This document shows, in pieces, positions 1-7,243 of a stretch of DNA of 12,939 nucleotides. Positions within the stretch are counted from its first letter, which is position 1; every line of letters starts with the position of its first letter. Source of the DNA: Cycloclasticus sp. (GTDB lineage Bacteria; Pseudomonadota; Gammaproteobacteria; Methylococcales; Cycloclasticaceae); contig DUCA01000189.1 of NCBI GenBank assembly GCA_012960055.1, positions 1-12,939 on the forward strand, read 5' to 3'. Position numbers and translations under genes: made by a program. The notes beneath the pieces were generated by a model, which saw only the letters and a program-made list of their open reading frames with translations, was not told the DNA's origin and ran no database searches.

Positions 1-122
1 CCTTGGGTGTCTAAATCGATCACCAGCGTTTTTTTGCCCTTTGATGCGCTAATGGCGGCTAGGTTACAGGTGATGGTGGATTTGCCCACGCCACCTTTTT
101 TATTAAAAATAACTCGATTCAT
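1..122 (-). CDS. ParA/MinD-family P-loop ATPase (N-terminal fragment)
   Basis: Only the first 40 codons lie in the window; the gene continues past position 1. The visible protein begins MNRVIFNKKGGVGKST, a deviant Walker A box with the signature lysine K9 and the phosphate-binding K14 typical of ParA, Soj and related ATPases. It is followed by VIDLDTQG at about residues 34-41, the Walker A' strand, where most relatives have DLDPQ. Such proteins bind ATP as sandwich dimers and position DNA or other cargo on the nucleoid or membrane. The ATG overlaps the stop codon of the upstream ybeL-like gene in an ATGA (119-122), so translation is probably coupled. The start is well supported because the P-loop falls at the usual distance from it. 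Whether this is a chromosome-segregation ParA or an orphan positioning ATPase cannot be decided without the rest of the gene and its other neighbour. Confidence 0.9.
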   Translation of the reverse strand, partial: MNRVIFNKKGGVGKSTITCNLAAISASKGKKTLVIDLDTQ

Positions 123-643
123 GTATTGCTTGCCTTTTTACTGTGACGTTTAAATTCTGTTTTATGGCATTTAGGGCACGGTGGGATATGGCCGGTTTTC
201 TTGAAATTCAAGGTTTGCGCGCAGGCGATGCATTCCAGCGTACCTGGGCCGGTTACTTCACCCGAATAATACAGCTGACCCTTAACGGCTTCTAAACTGA
301 GCTTATCCCATTGCAGTTTAGTTTTATCTGCAACTAAACTTAGCCAATCGCCTATTTTACCTTCTATAAGGGTGGATTCAAACGATAACCATTCAGAAAA
401 CTCTTCTTGTGTCTCCTGCAGGTAAGCAGAAATATCGTCAATATCTCTTTTTAGGTAGCCGGCTACCTTATTGGCCTCTTCGCGCGTTAGTTCGCCCAAC
501 TCAACCGCTTTCTCCTTAGCTTGTTGAATGTTTTCATCGATTGTCGGAATGGCTAACTTTTCGGCTGTTTCAACAGCATCATGAAGCCGTTTAACCATTG
601 TGTCGTAAGCGTGCAGTAGTTTGTCTTGAATAGGGTTATTCAT
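119..643 (-). CDS. ybeL: YbeL-like zinc-ribbon protein (DUF1451)
   Basis: A 174-residue soluble protein with no signal peptide. Residues 1-120 look largely alpha-helical and charged, with the family-like stretch GELTREEANKV at 50-60 and probable coiled-coil character. The C-terminus carries a zinc ribbon with cysteines C138, C141, C156 and C159 (CxxC-14-CxxC) and a basic tail. It resembles E. coli YbeL (about 160 residues) along its length, including the YxSGEV segment just before the ribbon. In E. coli ybeL also lies next to leuS in divergent orientation, which supports orthology. The molecular function of the family is not known to me. A strong Shine-Dalgarno sequence (AAGGAG, minus strand) lies five bases before the ATG. 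It overlaps the ParA-like gene by four bases, suggesting co-expression. Confidence 0.88.
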   Translation of the reverse strand: MNNPIQDKLLHAYDTMVKRLHDAVETAEKLAIPTIDENIQQAKEKAVELGELTREEANKVAGYLKRDIDDISAYLQETQEEFSEWLSFESTLIEGKIGDWLSLVADKTKLQWDKLSLEAVKGQLYYSGEVTGPGTLECIACAQTLNFKKTGHIPPCPKCHKTEFKRHSKKASNT

Positions 644-648
644 AAAGT

Positions 649-654
649 CTCCTT
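649..654 (-). promoter_or_regulatory. Shine-Dalgarno of the ybeL-like gene
   Basis: Read on the minus strand this is AAGGAG, five bases before the ATG at 643. It is among the best ribosome binding sites in the window and fixes the start of the ybeL-like gene. Confidence 0.75.
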
Positions 655-675
655 GCGTAATATCGCTTTCGATTT

Positions 676-706
676 AGGGGTAGCTAAGGTATTCTACCTG
701 CCCCCT
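676..706. other. Imperfect dyad in the ybeL/leuS divergent intergenic region
   Basis: AGGGGTAG (676-683) faces CTACC (694-698) and then CCCCCT (701-706), giving five pairs GGTAG/CTACC, a ten-base loop and further G/C pairing across a two-base bulge. It lies in the 91-base gap between two divergent genes, so it could be an operator or a leader hairpin for either. A weak -10-like TATTCT (690-695) sits inside the loop. No terminator-like T run follows. The dyad is directly visible; a regulatory role is inference. Confidence 0.3.
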
Positions 707-734
707 ATTTAATAGTGTGTCCGACGGTAGAAAA

Positions 735-3179
735 ATGCAAGAAGAATATCAGCCTTCTCTTATCGAGAAGAGCGTTCAAGAAAAATGGCAAACAACCGGT
801 GCTTTCGAAGTAACCGAAGATTCCGAGAAGGAAAAATATTATTGTTTATCGATGTTCCCATACCCCAGCGGACGTTTGCACATGGGGCATGTGCGTAATT
901 ACACGATTGGCGATGTGGTTAGTCGTTACCAACGGATGAAAGGCAAAAACGTGATGCAGCCTATGGGTTGGGACGCGTTTGGTTTGCCCGCTGAAAATGC
1001 CGCGATGAAGCACGGCGTTCACCCGGGTGGTTGGACGGCAGATAACATTGACTACATGCGTGATCAGTTAAAGCAATTAGGCTTTGGTTACGACTGGAAG
1101 CGCGAACTGGCGACCTGTAACGATGATTACTACCGTTGGGAGCAATGGTTCTTTACCCGTCTGCTTGAAAAGGACTTGGTGTACAAAAAAACTGCGCCGT
1201 TAAATTGGTGCCCAGATTGCAATACCGTGTTGGCGAACGAACAGGTGATTGATGGTTGTTGTTGGCGTTGTGATAACGAAGTCGAAAAGCGCGAGATTTC
1301 ACAATGGTTTATGCGAATCACCAATTACGCAGATGAATTACTCACCTCGTTAAAAGAGCTTGAAGGCTGGCCAGAGCAAGTTCGTACCATGCAGCAAAAT
1401 TGGATAGGCCGTTCTGAAGGTGTGGAGTTGTTGTTTGATATAGCTGGTGGTGAGCCCGTACCGGTATACACTACACGGCCAGATACCTTGATGGGCGTAA
1501 CGTATGTTGCTGTTGCTGCAGAACACCCATTAGCCATTCAAGCGGCGCAAAACAACGCGACCATTACTGCTTTTTTGGATGAGTGTAAAACCATGGAAAC
1601 ATCGGAAGCTGCGATGGAAACCATGGAGAAAAAAGGCGTTGATTCAGGCATTAAAGCAACGCACCCGATAACGGGCGAAGACGTACCCGTTTGGATTGCC
1701 AATTTTGTGTTAATGCATTACGGGACTGGTGCGGTTATGTCGGTGCCAGCGCATGATCAACGTGATTATGAGTTTGCAACGAAATATGGCCTAGCTATAA
1801 AGCAAGTGATTACCTCGGCGAAGGATGAAATTAATATCGCAGAGCGAGCTTACACGGGCAAAGGCACGCTGATTAATTCAGCTGAATTTGATGGCCTTGG
1901 GTTTCAACAAGCATTCGATGCCATAGCTGACGCGCTAAGCGCAAAAGCGAAAGGTGAGAAAAAAGTGAATTACCGTTTGCGTGATTGGGGCATTTCGCGC
2001 CAACGCTATTGGGGTACGCCGGTTCCTGTTGTTTATTGTGATAGTTGTGGCACCGTGCCCGTACCGGATGAACAATTACCCGTGATACTGCCCAAAGATG
2101 TGTCGCTAGAGGGTGTAGGTTCACCGTTAGCTAGACACGACACGTTTGTTAATACGAGTTGTCCTACGTGTGGTGGTGACGCTAAAAGAGAAACCGATAC
2201 CTTTGATACCTTTATGGAGTCATCGTGGTATTTTGCGCGTTATTGTTGCGCCGATAATGATCAAGCGATGCTGGATGAACGCGCCAATTATTGGCTGCCA
2301 GTTGACCAATATATCGGTGGCATAGAGCACGCCATTTTGCATTTATTGTATTCGCGTTTTTACACCAAATTATTACGGGATGTTGGACTACTGACCTGTG
2401 ACGAGCCGTTTAAAAACCTATTAACCCAAGGAATGGTGTTAAAAGACGGCACCAAAATGTCTAAGTCAAAAGGTAATACGGTTGATCCGCAGGGCTTGAT
2501 TGAGAAATACGGTGCAGACACAGTGCGTTTGTTCACCATGTTTGCTGCACCTCCAGAGCAGTCGCTTGAGTGGTCAGATAATGCCGTTGAAGGTTCGTTT
2601 AAATTTATCCGTCGCTTATGGCGTCAGGTAAAAGAGTATGTTGATACAGGTATTGTGAAGGGCTACGCGGTGAGCGATTTGTCTAACGATGAGAAGATAC
2701 TACGTCGGCAAATGCATGAAACGTTAAGCAAAGTGAACGATGATTTTGGTCGCCGTTTAACGTTTAATACCGCCATTGCGGCGAATATGGAGCTGTTAAA
2801 TGCGGTGTCTAAATTCAAAGTGGAAACGGATGCTGCTAAGGCGCTTCGTCATGAATGCTTAGAAAGTATCGTATTAATGTTATCGCCGATTATCCCTCAT
2901 GTTTGTGATGAGTTATGGAAAGGCCTGGGTCATAAAGACGCATTAATTGATGTTAGTTGGCCGACTTTCGACCCCGATGCCTTGGTGCTAGATGAAGTGC
3001 AAATGGTGGTGCAAGTTAATGGTAAATTAAGGGCTAAGATAACGGTCGCCGCTGATGCGGATAAAGAAAGCATAGAAAAGTTGGTGTTATCAGAGGAGAA
3101 TGTCACTAAATATATTGACGGCAAAGCGGTTCGCAAGATTATTATTGTACCTAAGAAACTAGTTAATATTGTCATTTAA
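735..3179 (+). CDS. leuS: Leucyl-tRNA synthetase, compact form
   Basis: Class I aminoacyl-tRNA synthetase that activates leucine and charges tRNA-Leu in the cytoplasm. The ATG at 735 gives 814 residues beginning MQEEYQPSLIE, matching the usual start of the family. An in-frame GTG at 717 would add six residues but has no ribosome binding site. Landmarks: HMGH at 49-52 (HIGH box), the CP1 editing domain with the threonine-rich TTRPDT at 246-251 and the HDQRD segment near 340-344, and KMSKS at 574-578. The C-terminal VQVNGK(L/V)RAKI region is present. Two four-cysteine zinc sites are intact: C159/C162/C176/C179 and C435/C438/C476/C479. The leucine-specific domain found just before KMSKS in E. 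coli and Pseudomonas enzymes (about 860-870 residues) is missing: GMVLKDGT runs directly into KMSKS. It heads the plus-strand cluster; lptE follows after 13 bases. Confidence 0.98.
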   Translation: MQEEYQPSLIEKSVQEKWQTTGAFEVTEDSEKEKYYCLSMFPYPSGRLHMGHVRNYTIGDVVSRYQRMKGKNVMQPMGWDAFGLPAENAAMKHGVHPGGWTADNIDYMRDQLKQLGFGYDWKRELATCNDDYYRWEQWFFTRLLEKDLVYKKTAPLNWCPDCNTVLANEQVIDGCCWRCDNEVEKREISQWFMRITNYADELLTSLKELEGWPEQVRTMQQNWIGRSEGVELLFDIAGGEPVPVYTTRPDTLMGVTYVAVAAEHPLAIQAAQNNATITAFLDECKTMETSEAAMETMEKKGVDSGIKATHPITGEDVPVWIANFVLMHYGTGAVMSVPAHDQRDYEFATKYGLAIKQVITSAKDEINIAERAYTGKGTLINSAEFDGLGFQQAFDAIADALSAKAKGEKKVNYRLRDWGISRQRYWGTPVPVVYCDSCGTVPVPDEQLPVILPKDVSLEGVGSPLARHDTFVNTSCPTCGGDAKRETDTFDTFMESSWYFARYCCADNDQAMLDERANYWLPVDQYIGGIEHAILHLLYSRFYTKLLRDVGLLTCDEPFKNLLTQGMVLKDGTKMSKSKGNTVDPQGLIEKYGADTVRLFTMFAAPPEQSLEWSDNAVEGSFKFIRRLWRQVKEYVDTGIVKGYAVSDLSNDEKILRRQMHETLSKVNDDFGRRLTFNTAIAANMELLNAVSKFKVETDAAKALRHECLESIVLMLSPIIPHVCDELWKGLGHKDALIDVSWPTFDPDALVLDEVQMVVQVNGKLRAKITVAADADKESIEKLVLSEENVTKYIDGKAVRKIIIVPKKLVNIVI

Positions 3180-3192
3180 TGGATTCATGTTT

Positions 3193-3711
3193 ATGAAAAC
3201 TCAATCGTATTCCTTTGCTGCATTACGTACTGTTGCGCTAATTTGTTTGTTAACGGCGTTGTTAACAGCCTGTGGTTTTAAATTACGAGGTTCATTCCAA
3301 TTGCCGGCGGAATTGCAAAAGATTTATGTGGTAGGTTCTCAAAGCAGTGATTTGGTCAATGATTTAAACGATATGTTGGCGTATTCGGCGGAGGTGGTGA
3401 ATAACCGTTCGGATGCGGATGCTGTTTTAACCATCAACAAAGAAGAGTCTGGCAATAGAACCTTGAGTGTAGATTCCAGAGGTAAAGTTCGTGAGTCTGA
3501 AATGAGTTATTCAGTCCTCTACAGCTTAGCTTTAGCCAATGGCGATATATTGCTGGATAAAGAAGCGTTGCTATTATTGCGCGATTTTATCAATGACGAA
3601 AATGACATCATTGCTCGTACCAATGAATCGACAGTGATTGCCCGTGATTTAAAACGCGATGCTGCGCAACAAATCCTACGGCGTATTCAAGTTTTAAACG
3701 TGAACAACTAG
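3193..3711 (+). CDS. lptE: LPS-assembly lipoprotein LptE
   Basis: Outer-membrane lipoprotein that plugs the LptD barrel and helps insert lipopolysaccharide into the outer leaflet. With the ATG at 3193 it has 172 residues: a hydrophobic signal peptide ending in the lipobox LTAC with acylated C27, then CGFKLRGS, which is typical of LptE (formerly RlpB) just after the lipid site. ATG 3187 would add two residues, and a TTG at 3169 would overlap leuS; none of the three has a clear ribosome binding site, so the start is uncertain by a few codons. The mature part has the expected size. Its place directly after leuS and before holA is the same as in E. coli and Pseudomonas, which strengthens the assignment of this poorly conserved protein. 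Confidence 0.92.
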   Translation: MKTQSYSFAALRTVALICLLTALLTACGFKLRGSFQLPAELQKIYVVGSQSSDLVNDLNDMLAYSAEVVNNRSDADAVLTINKEESGNRTLSVDSRGKVRESEMSYSVLYSLALANGDILLDKEALLLLRDFINDENDIIARTNESTVIARDLKRDAAQQILRRIQVLNVNN

Positions 3712-3755
3712 CATCACGCAACAGATGTTAATACGGGCTTTTTAAACTGGCCGAC

Positions 3756-4793
3756 ATGCAACTAGACGCAAATAAATTATCTTTTTCAGTCGATAAAGGG
3801 CTGGCGCCTGTTTATTTCATCAGCGGTGATGAGCCGCTTCAGCAGGGTGAAGCGGTTGATTTGATACGTAAAAAAGCGCGTTCAGAAGGGTTTCTTAATC
3901 GCGAAGTGCTGCATGTAGAAGGCCGCTTTAATTGGAATCAGTTATTGGGCGTGTACCTTACGCAGTCGCTATTTTCAGAAAAAAACCTTATTGAATTAAA
4001 CCTGCCAACAGCAAAACCTGGTAGAGAGGGCTCACAAGCGATAGAGAAGGTGATTAGGGATTTATCGACAGATAATGTGCTCATTATTATTGCTGGCAAA
4101 CTGGATAAGGCATCCAAAAACACCAAGTGGTTTAAATCGATTGATCAGCATGGCGTTGTCGTGCAAGTATGGCCATTGTTTGAGAATAAATTATATAGCT
4201 GGCTGAATCAGCGCCTTAAGCGTAAAGGTATGACAACTGATCAGCAAGGCATAAAATTATTGGCGGATAGCGTTGAAGGTAATCTGCTAGCGGCGGTTCA
4301 AGAAATTGAGAAACTGCATGCTATTCATGGCGCAGTTCAGTTGTCGGTAAACGATATCATCAATGCGGTGGCAGACAATGCGCGTTACGACGTTTTTAAG
4401 TTGGGCGATAGTTTGTTGGCCGGAAATTCGGCAAGAACGGTTCAAGTATTGAACGGCTTGTTGGGTGAAAAGTTGGCAGCGCCGGTAATCTTATGGGCGT
4501 TGATGCGGGAACTACGCATTATGGCTGGGCTGAGTTTTGAAAGGGCAAGCACGGGCCGAACAGACGCGACATTTAAAAAGCACCGCGTGTGGGATTCGAA
4601 AAAAAGCCAGTATATGCAGGCGCTTTCACGCGGAAATATACACCAATGGCAATGCCTGATTCAGGCGTGTGCCAAAGCTGAACGCATCACAAAAGGCGTG
4701 GAGCCTGGTGATGAGTGGTTGGTTATCGAGCAAATTTGCTTGGCTTTTTGTGAGCCGAAGCGGCTAAAACAGTATGGCTTAATCGCGCTATAA
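3756..4793 (+). CDS. holA: DNA polymerase III delta subunit
   Basis: Delta is the clamp-opening subunit of the clamp loader; it binds the beta sliding clamp and prises its ring open during replication. The 345 residues compare with 343 in E. coli. Recognisable stretches are YFISGDEPL near the N-terminus, SLFSEKNLIEL in the clamp-binding region, DSVEGNLLAAVQEIEKL in the middle, and FKKHRVWDSKKSQY in the C-terminal collar domain. The domain is AAA+-like but, as usual for delta, has no working P-loop. The ATG is 44 bases after the lptE stop, without a good Shine-Dalgarno sequence. Position between lptE and proA/nadD is standard for gammaproteobacteria. Confidence 0.95.
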   Translation: MQLDANKLSFSVDKGLAPVYFISGDEPLQQGEAVDLIRKKARSEGFLNREVLHVEGRFNWNQLLGVYLTQSLFSEKNLIELNLPTAKPGREGSQAIEKVIRDLSTDNVLIIIAGKLDKASKNTKWFKSIDQHGVVVQVWPLFENKLYSWLNQRLKRKGMTTDQQGIKLLADSVEGNLLAAVQEIEKLHAIHGAVQLSVNDIINAVADNARYDVFKLGDSLLAGNSARTVQVLNGLLGEKLAAPVILWALMRELRIMAGLSFERASTGRTDATFKKHRVWDSKKSQYMQALSRGNIHQWQCLIQACAKAERITKGVEPGDEWLVIEQICLAFCEPKRLKQYGLIAL

Positions 4794-4794
4794 T
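4789..4794 (+). promoter_or_regulatory. Consensus -10 hexamer at the holA/proA junction
   Basis: A perfect TATAAT overlaps the holA stop codon (TAA at 4791-4793) and lies 34 bases before the proA ATG. A transcript starting near 4801 would have a leader of about 28 bases. No good -35 is visible 16-18 bases upstream, and there is no TGn extension, so this is a possible but unproven internal promoter that would let proA and nadD be expressed apart from leuS-lptE-holA. Confidence 0.35.
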
Positions 4795-4828
4795 CGAATA
4801 AAAATAAAGACAGTAATTGGGTAATGAA

Positions 4829-6088
4829 ATGAGTAAATTAATTGACTATATGCAACAACTGGGTCAGCGAGCAAAAGTAGCTGCTCGTGTGATTGCAAAT
4901 GCGGATACAGGTGTTAAAAATAACGCATTAACGGCCATTGCAGATGAAATAGAAGCGCAACAAACGGCTATTTTAGAAGCCAATGCGCTGGATATGGCTG
5001 CAGGCGCTGAAAACGGGCTTGATGATGCCTTACTTGATCGCTTAGAACTGAATGAAGAGCGTGTTGCCGGTATGGCGGAAGGGCTAAGACAAATAGTTGC
5101 TCTACCTGACCCAGCTGGAGAAATCAGCCAAATAAACTCACGTCCATCGGGTATTAAAGTGGGGAAAATGCGTGTGCCTTTAGGCGTTATTGGCATTATT
5201 TATGAATCGCGCCCTAACGTCACCGCCGATGCCGCTGCGTTGTGCCTAAAATCTGGCAATGCCAGTATTTTACGTGGTGGCTCTGAGGCGAAGCATTCTA
5301 ATTTGGCTATTGCAGCGTGCATCAGCAAAGGCTTAAAAGCGGCAGGTTTACCATCAGATGTTGTGCAGGTAATCGACACAATAGATCGCAATGCGGTGGG
5401 TGAGCTCATCCGTATGGAAGACACGGTTGATGTGATTATTCCACGAGGTGGCAAGGGGCTTATTGAACGTATAACTAAAGAAGCTCGGGTGCCGGTGATT
5501 AAGCACTTACACGGCGTGTGTCATGTTTACATTGATGATAAAGCTGATAAAGACATGGCTAAATCCATCGCCTTTAATGCAAAAACGCAACGCTATGGTA
5601 CCTGTAACACCATGGAAACGTTATTGATTGCAGAGTCTGTTGCAGCTGAATTTTTGCCTGAGTTAGAGGCCTTATATCAATCAGAAAGTGTCGAACTGCG
5701 TGGTTGCGCTAAAACCTGCGCGATTTTACCTGCTTGTGTTAAAGCGGTGGACGCGGATTGGGACGAAGAATACTTAGCGCCCATTTTATCCATTCGAGTG
5801 GTGGTTGATATGGAGGCAGCGATGGATCATATTCACCATCACGGTTCTGGGCACACAGAATCCATTGTCACCAGCGATTACTCAAAAGCCATGCGCTTCT
5901 TGCGTGAGGTTGATTCAAGTTCGGTGATGGTTAATGCGTCAACACGTTTTGCAGATGGCTTTGAATATGGGCTGGGTGGTGAAATTGGTATCAGTACCAA
6001 TAAGCTACATGCGCGTGGCCCAGTAGGGTTAGTGGGTTTAACGACGCAAAAGTACATCGTATTGGGTGAAGGGCATATTCGACAGTAG
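4829..6088 (+). CDS. proA: Gamma-glutamyl phosphate reductase
   Basis: Second enzyme of proline synthesis: NADPH-dependent reduction of gamma-glutamyl phosphate to glutamate-5-semialdehyde in the cytoplasm. The ATG at 4829 gives 419 residues (E. coli 417) starting MSKLIDYMQQLG; a TTG twelve bases upstream would add four residues and is less likely. The aldehyde-dehydrogenase-type fold is supported by VPLGVIGIIYESRPNVT, the IPRGGKGLI segment, the catalytic-cysteine stretch QRYGTCNTMETLL (C259) and the C-terminal GLGGEIGISTNKLHARGP. All key segments are present. proB is not in the window; in many gammaproteobacteria it is elsewhere. The placement between holA and nadD is the one I recall from Pseudomonas, whereas enterics pair proA with proB. 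Confidence 0.97.
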   Translation: MSKLIDYMQQLGQRAKVAARVIANADTGVKNNALTAIADEIEAQQTAILEANALDMAAGAENGLDDALLDRLELNEERVAGMAEGLRQIVALPDPAGEISQINSRPSGIKVGKMRVPLGVIGIIYESRPNVTADAAALCLKSGNASILRGGSEAKHSNLAIAACISKGLKAAGLPSDVVQVIDTIDRNAVGELIRMEDTVDVIIPRGGKGLIERITKEARVPVIKHLHGVCHVYIDDKADKDMAKSIAFNAKTQRYGTCNTMETLLIAESVAAEFLPELEALYQSESVELRGCAKTCAILPACVKAVDADWDEEYLAPILSIRVVVDMEAAMDHIHHHGSGHTESIVTSDYSKAMRFLREVDSSSVMVNASTRFADGFEYGLGGEIGISTNKLHARGPVGLVGLTTQKYIVLGEGHIRQ

Positions 6089-6124
6089 CCTGACGAAGAA
6101 GCAAGGCATTAAGTATTCACGACA

Positions 6125-6766
6125 ATGAGCGATGAGTGTATAAGTTTGTATGGAGGGACGTTTGACCCCATACATTTAGGCCATTTAACCGCGGCCAGCG
6201 ATGTTCATCAAGCGCTGGGTTTGGATGAAGTACGGATGGTGTTGTCGGCAAATCCGCCTCATCGAAAGCCCCCCGTTCTTAGTGCGGATAAGCGGTTTTC
6301 TTTGTTGTCGGTATCGGTTAAAACGTTTTCGCATTTACAAGCAGATGATTGTGAAATTAAACGAGAAGGCCCCAGTTATATGGTGGATACGTTGCGCTAC
6401 TACCGGCAAATAAAGCCAAAAGCATCTTTGCTGCTCATCTTGGGTATGGAAGCGTTTAATGGCTTGATGTCATGGCATCAATGGCAAGATATTATCGGCT
6501 TGACGCATATTGTGGTGACAGATCGAGCGGGGTTCGATAATGATTTTGAACCGATTATGGAATCGTATGTGGGGTCCTATTTAACAAAAGATAAGTCGCA
6601 ACTAAAACAACACACACATGGTAAAATTTATTTCCAACCAGTGTCTGCTGTAGATGTTTCTGCGACAGAAATAAGACAACGAATAGTAGATAAAAAGCCC
6701 GTTGAACAATGGCTTGTTAAGAATTGTTGGGAAATGATTCAACAACGCGGTTTTTATACAACGTAA
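6125..6766 (+). CDS. nadD: Nicotinate-nucleotide adenylyltransferase
   Basis: Transfers AMP from ATP to nicotinate mononucleotide to make deamido-NAD, the shared step of de novo and salvage NAD synthesis. The 213 residues match the E. coli size. The nucleotidyltransferase signature GGTFDPIHLGH is at residues 10-20, with H17 and H20 as the HxGH motif. The second signature SATEIR (179-184, the SSTxIR motif that holds the ATP phosphates) is near the C-terminus. The substrate-region segment LGMEAFNGLMSWHQW is also visible. It starts 36 bases after proA and is followed 29 bases on by rsfS, an old and widespread pairing. Confidence 0.97.
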   Translation: MSDECISLYGGTFDPIHLGHLTAASDVHQALGLDEVRMVLSANPPHRKPPVLSADKRFSLLSVSVKTFSHLQADDCEIKREGPSYMVDTLRYYRQIKPKASLLLILGMEAFNGLMSWHQWQDIIGLTHIVVTDRAGFDNDFEPIMESYVGSYLTKDKSQLKQHTHGKIYFQPVSAVDVSATEIRQRIVDKKPVEQWLVKNCWEMIQQRGFYTT

Positions 6767-6795
6767 AATATACAAAAAGATAAGGTATTAAAAGA

Positions 6796-7131
6796 ATGAG
6801 TGAGCAGCTATTAGCAAAGGTGACTAAGGTCCTTGATGATAAAAAAGGCCAACAGATAGAAGTGATTGATGTGAGGGGCAAATGTTCTTTTGCCGACCAT
6901 ATTGTGATTGTCACAGGCACCTCAAGTCGACATGTTAAGTCGTTGGCCAATGAAGTGGCGATGGAATCCAAAAAAAGTGGCTTAATTCCATTAGGTATTG
7001 AAGGCATGGATGCGGGTGAATGGGTGTTGGTCGATTTGGGTGACACGGTTGTGCATGTGATGCAGCCGAAAATCCGTGAGTTTTACCAACTAGAAAAGCT
7101 GTGGATGGTTGAGGCTGAAGTAGAAGCCTAA
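6796..7131 (+). CDS. rsfS: Ribosomal silencing factor RsfS
   Basis: RsfS (YbeB, DUF143/Iojap family) binds ribosomal protein L14 (bL14/uL14) on the large subunit and blocks subunit joining when nutrients are scarce. The protein has 111 residues, within the family range. Characteristic stretches are SFADHIVIVTGTSSRH in the first half and EWVLVDLGDTVVHVM in the second. An AAGG nine bases or so before the ATG can serve as ribosome binding site. In most proteobacteria rlmH follows at once; here about 900 bases with a lipoprotein gene, a promoter and a terminator come between. Confidence 0.96.
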   Translation: MSEQLLAKVTKVLDDKKGQQIEVIDVRGKCSFADHIVIVTGTSSRHVKSLANEVAMESKKSGLIPLGIEGMDAGEWVLVDLGDTVVHVMQPKIREFYQLEKLWMVEAEVEA

Positions 7132-7151
7132 CGTTTGAATTGGTTCATTTT

Positions 7152-7180
7152 TTGTTCATTTAAGTGGTTTAAGATATAAA
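7152..7180 (+). promoter_or_regulatory. Sigma-70-type promoter for the YiaD-like gene
   Basis: TTGTTC (7152-7157) as -35 and TATAAA (7175-7180) as -10 are separated by exactly 17 bases. Transcription would start near 7187, about 57 bases before the ATG at 7244. The leader contains a small perfect hairpin, AGTTC-GCG-GAACT (7200-7212). Together with the downstream terminator it makes the lipoprotein a self-contained transcription unit. Confidence 0.6.
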
Positions 7181-7243
7181 ACCAGTAAGTGTGACACGAA
7201 GTTCGCGGAACTGAAGTTTCAAAGTAGATGCAGGGATAATGAA

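Noticed and set aside
717..734. GTG at 717 as the leuS start, adding six residues
   Set aside because: No Shine-Dalgarno sequence precedes it, and the ATG at 735 reproduces the usual LeuRS N-terminus.
3169..3192. TTG start for lptE overlapping the end of leuS
   Set aside because: It would put eight extra residues before the signal peptide; ATG 3193 (or 3187) gives a normal lipoprotein signal.
4754..4766. AGCCG-AAG-CGGCT hairpin near the end of holA
   Set aside because: It lies within coding sequence and has no following T run; probably chance.
6201..6413. Plus-strand open frame of 70 codons in another frame of nadD
   Set aside because: It lies inside nadD, whose frame carries all expected motifs; the product looks random.
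6717..7046. Minus-strand open frame of 109 codons across the nadD/rsfS junction
   Set aside because: It is antisense to two confidently identified genes, and its composition is that of a shadow frame.
7136..7153. TGAA-TTGG-TTCA hairpin plus six T residues after rsfS, resembling a terminator
   Set aside because: The stem has only four A/T-rich pairs, too weak to call, and the T-run overlaps the -35 of the next promoter.
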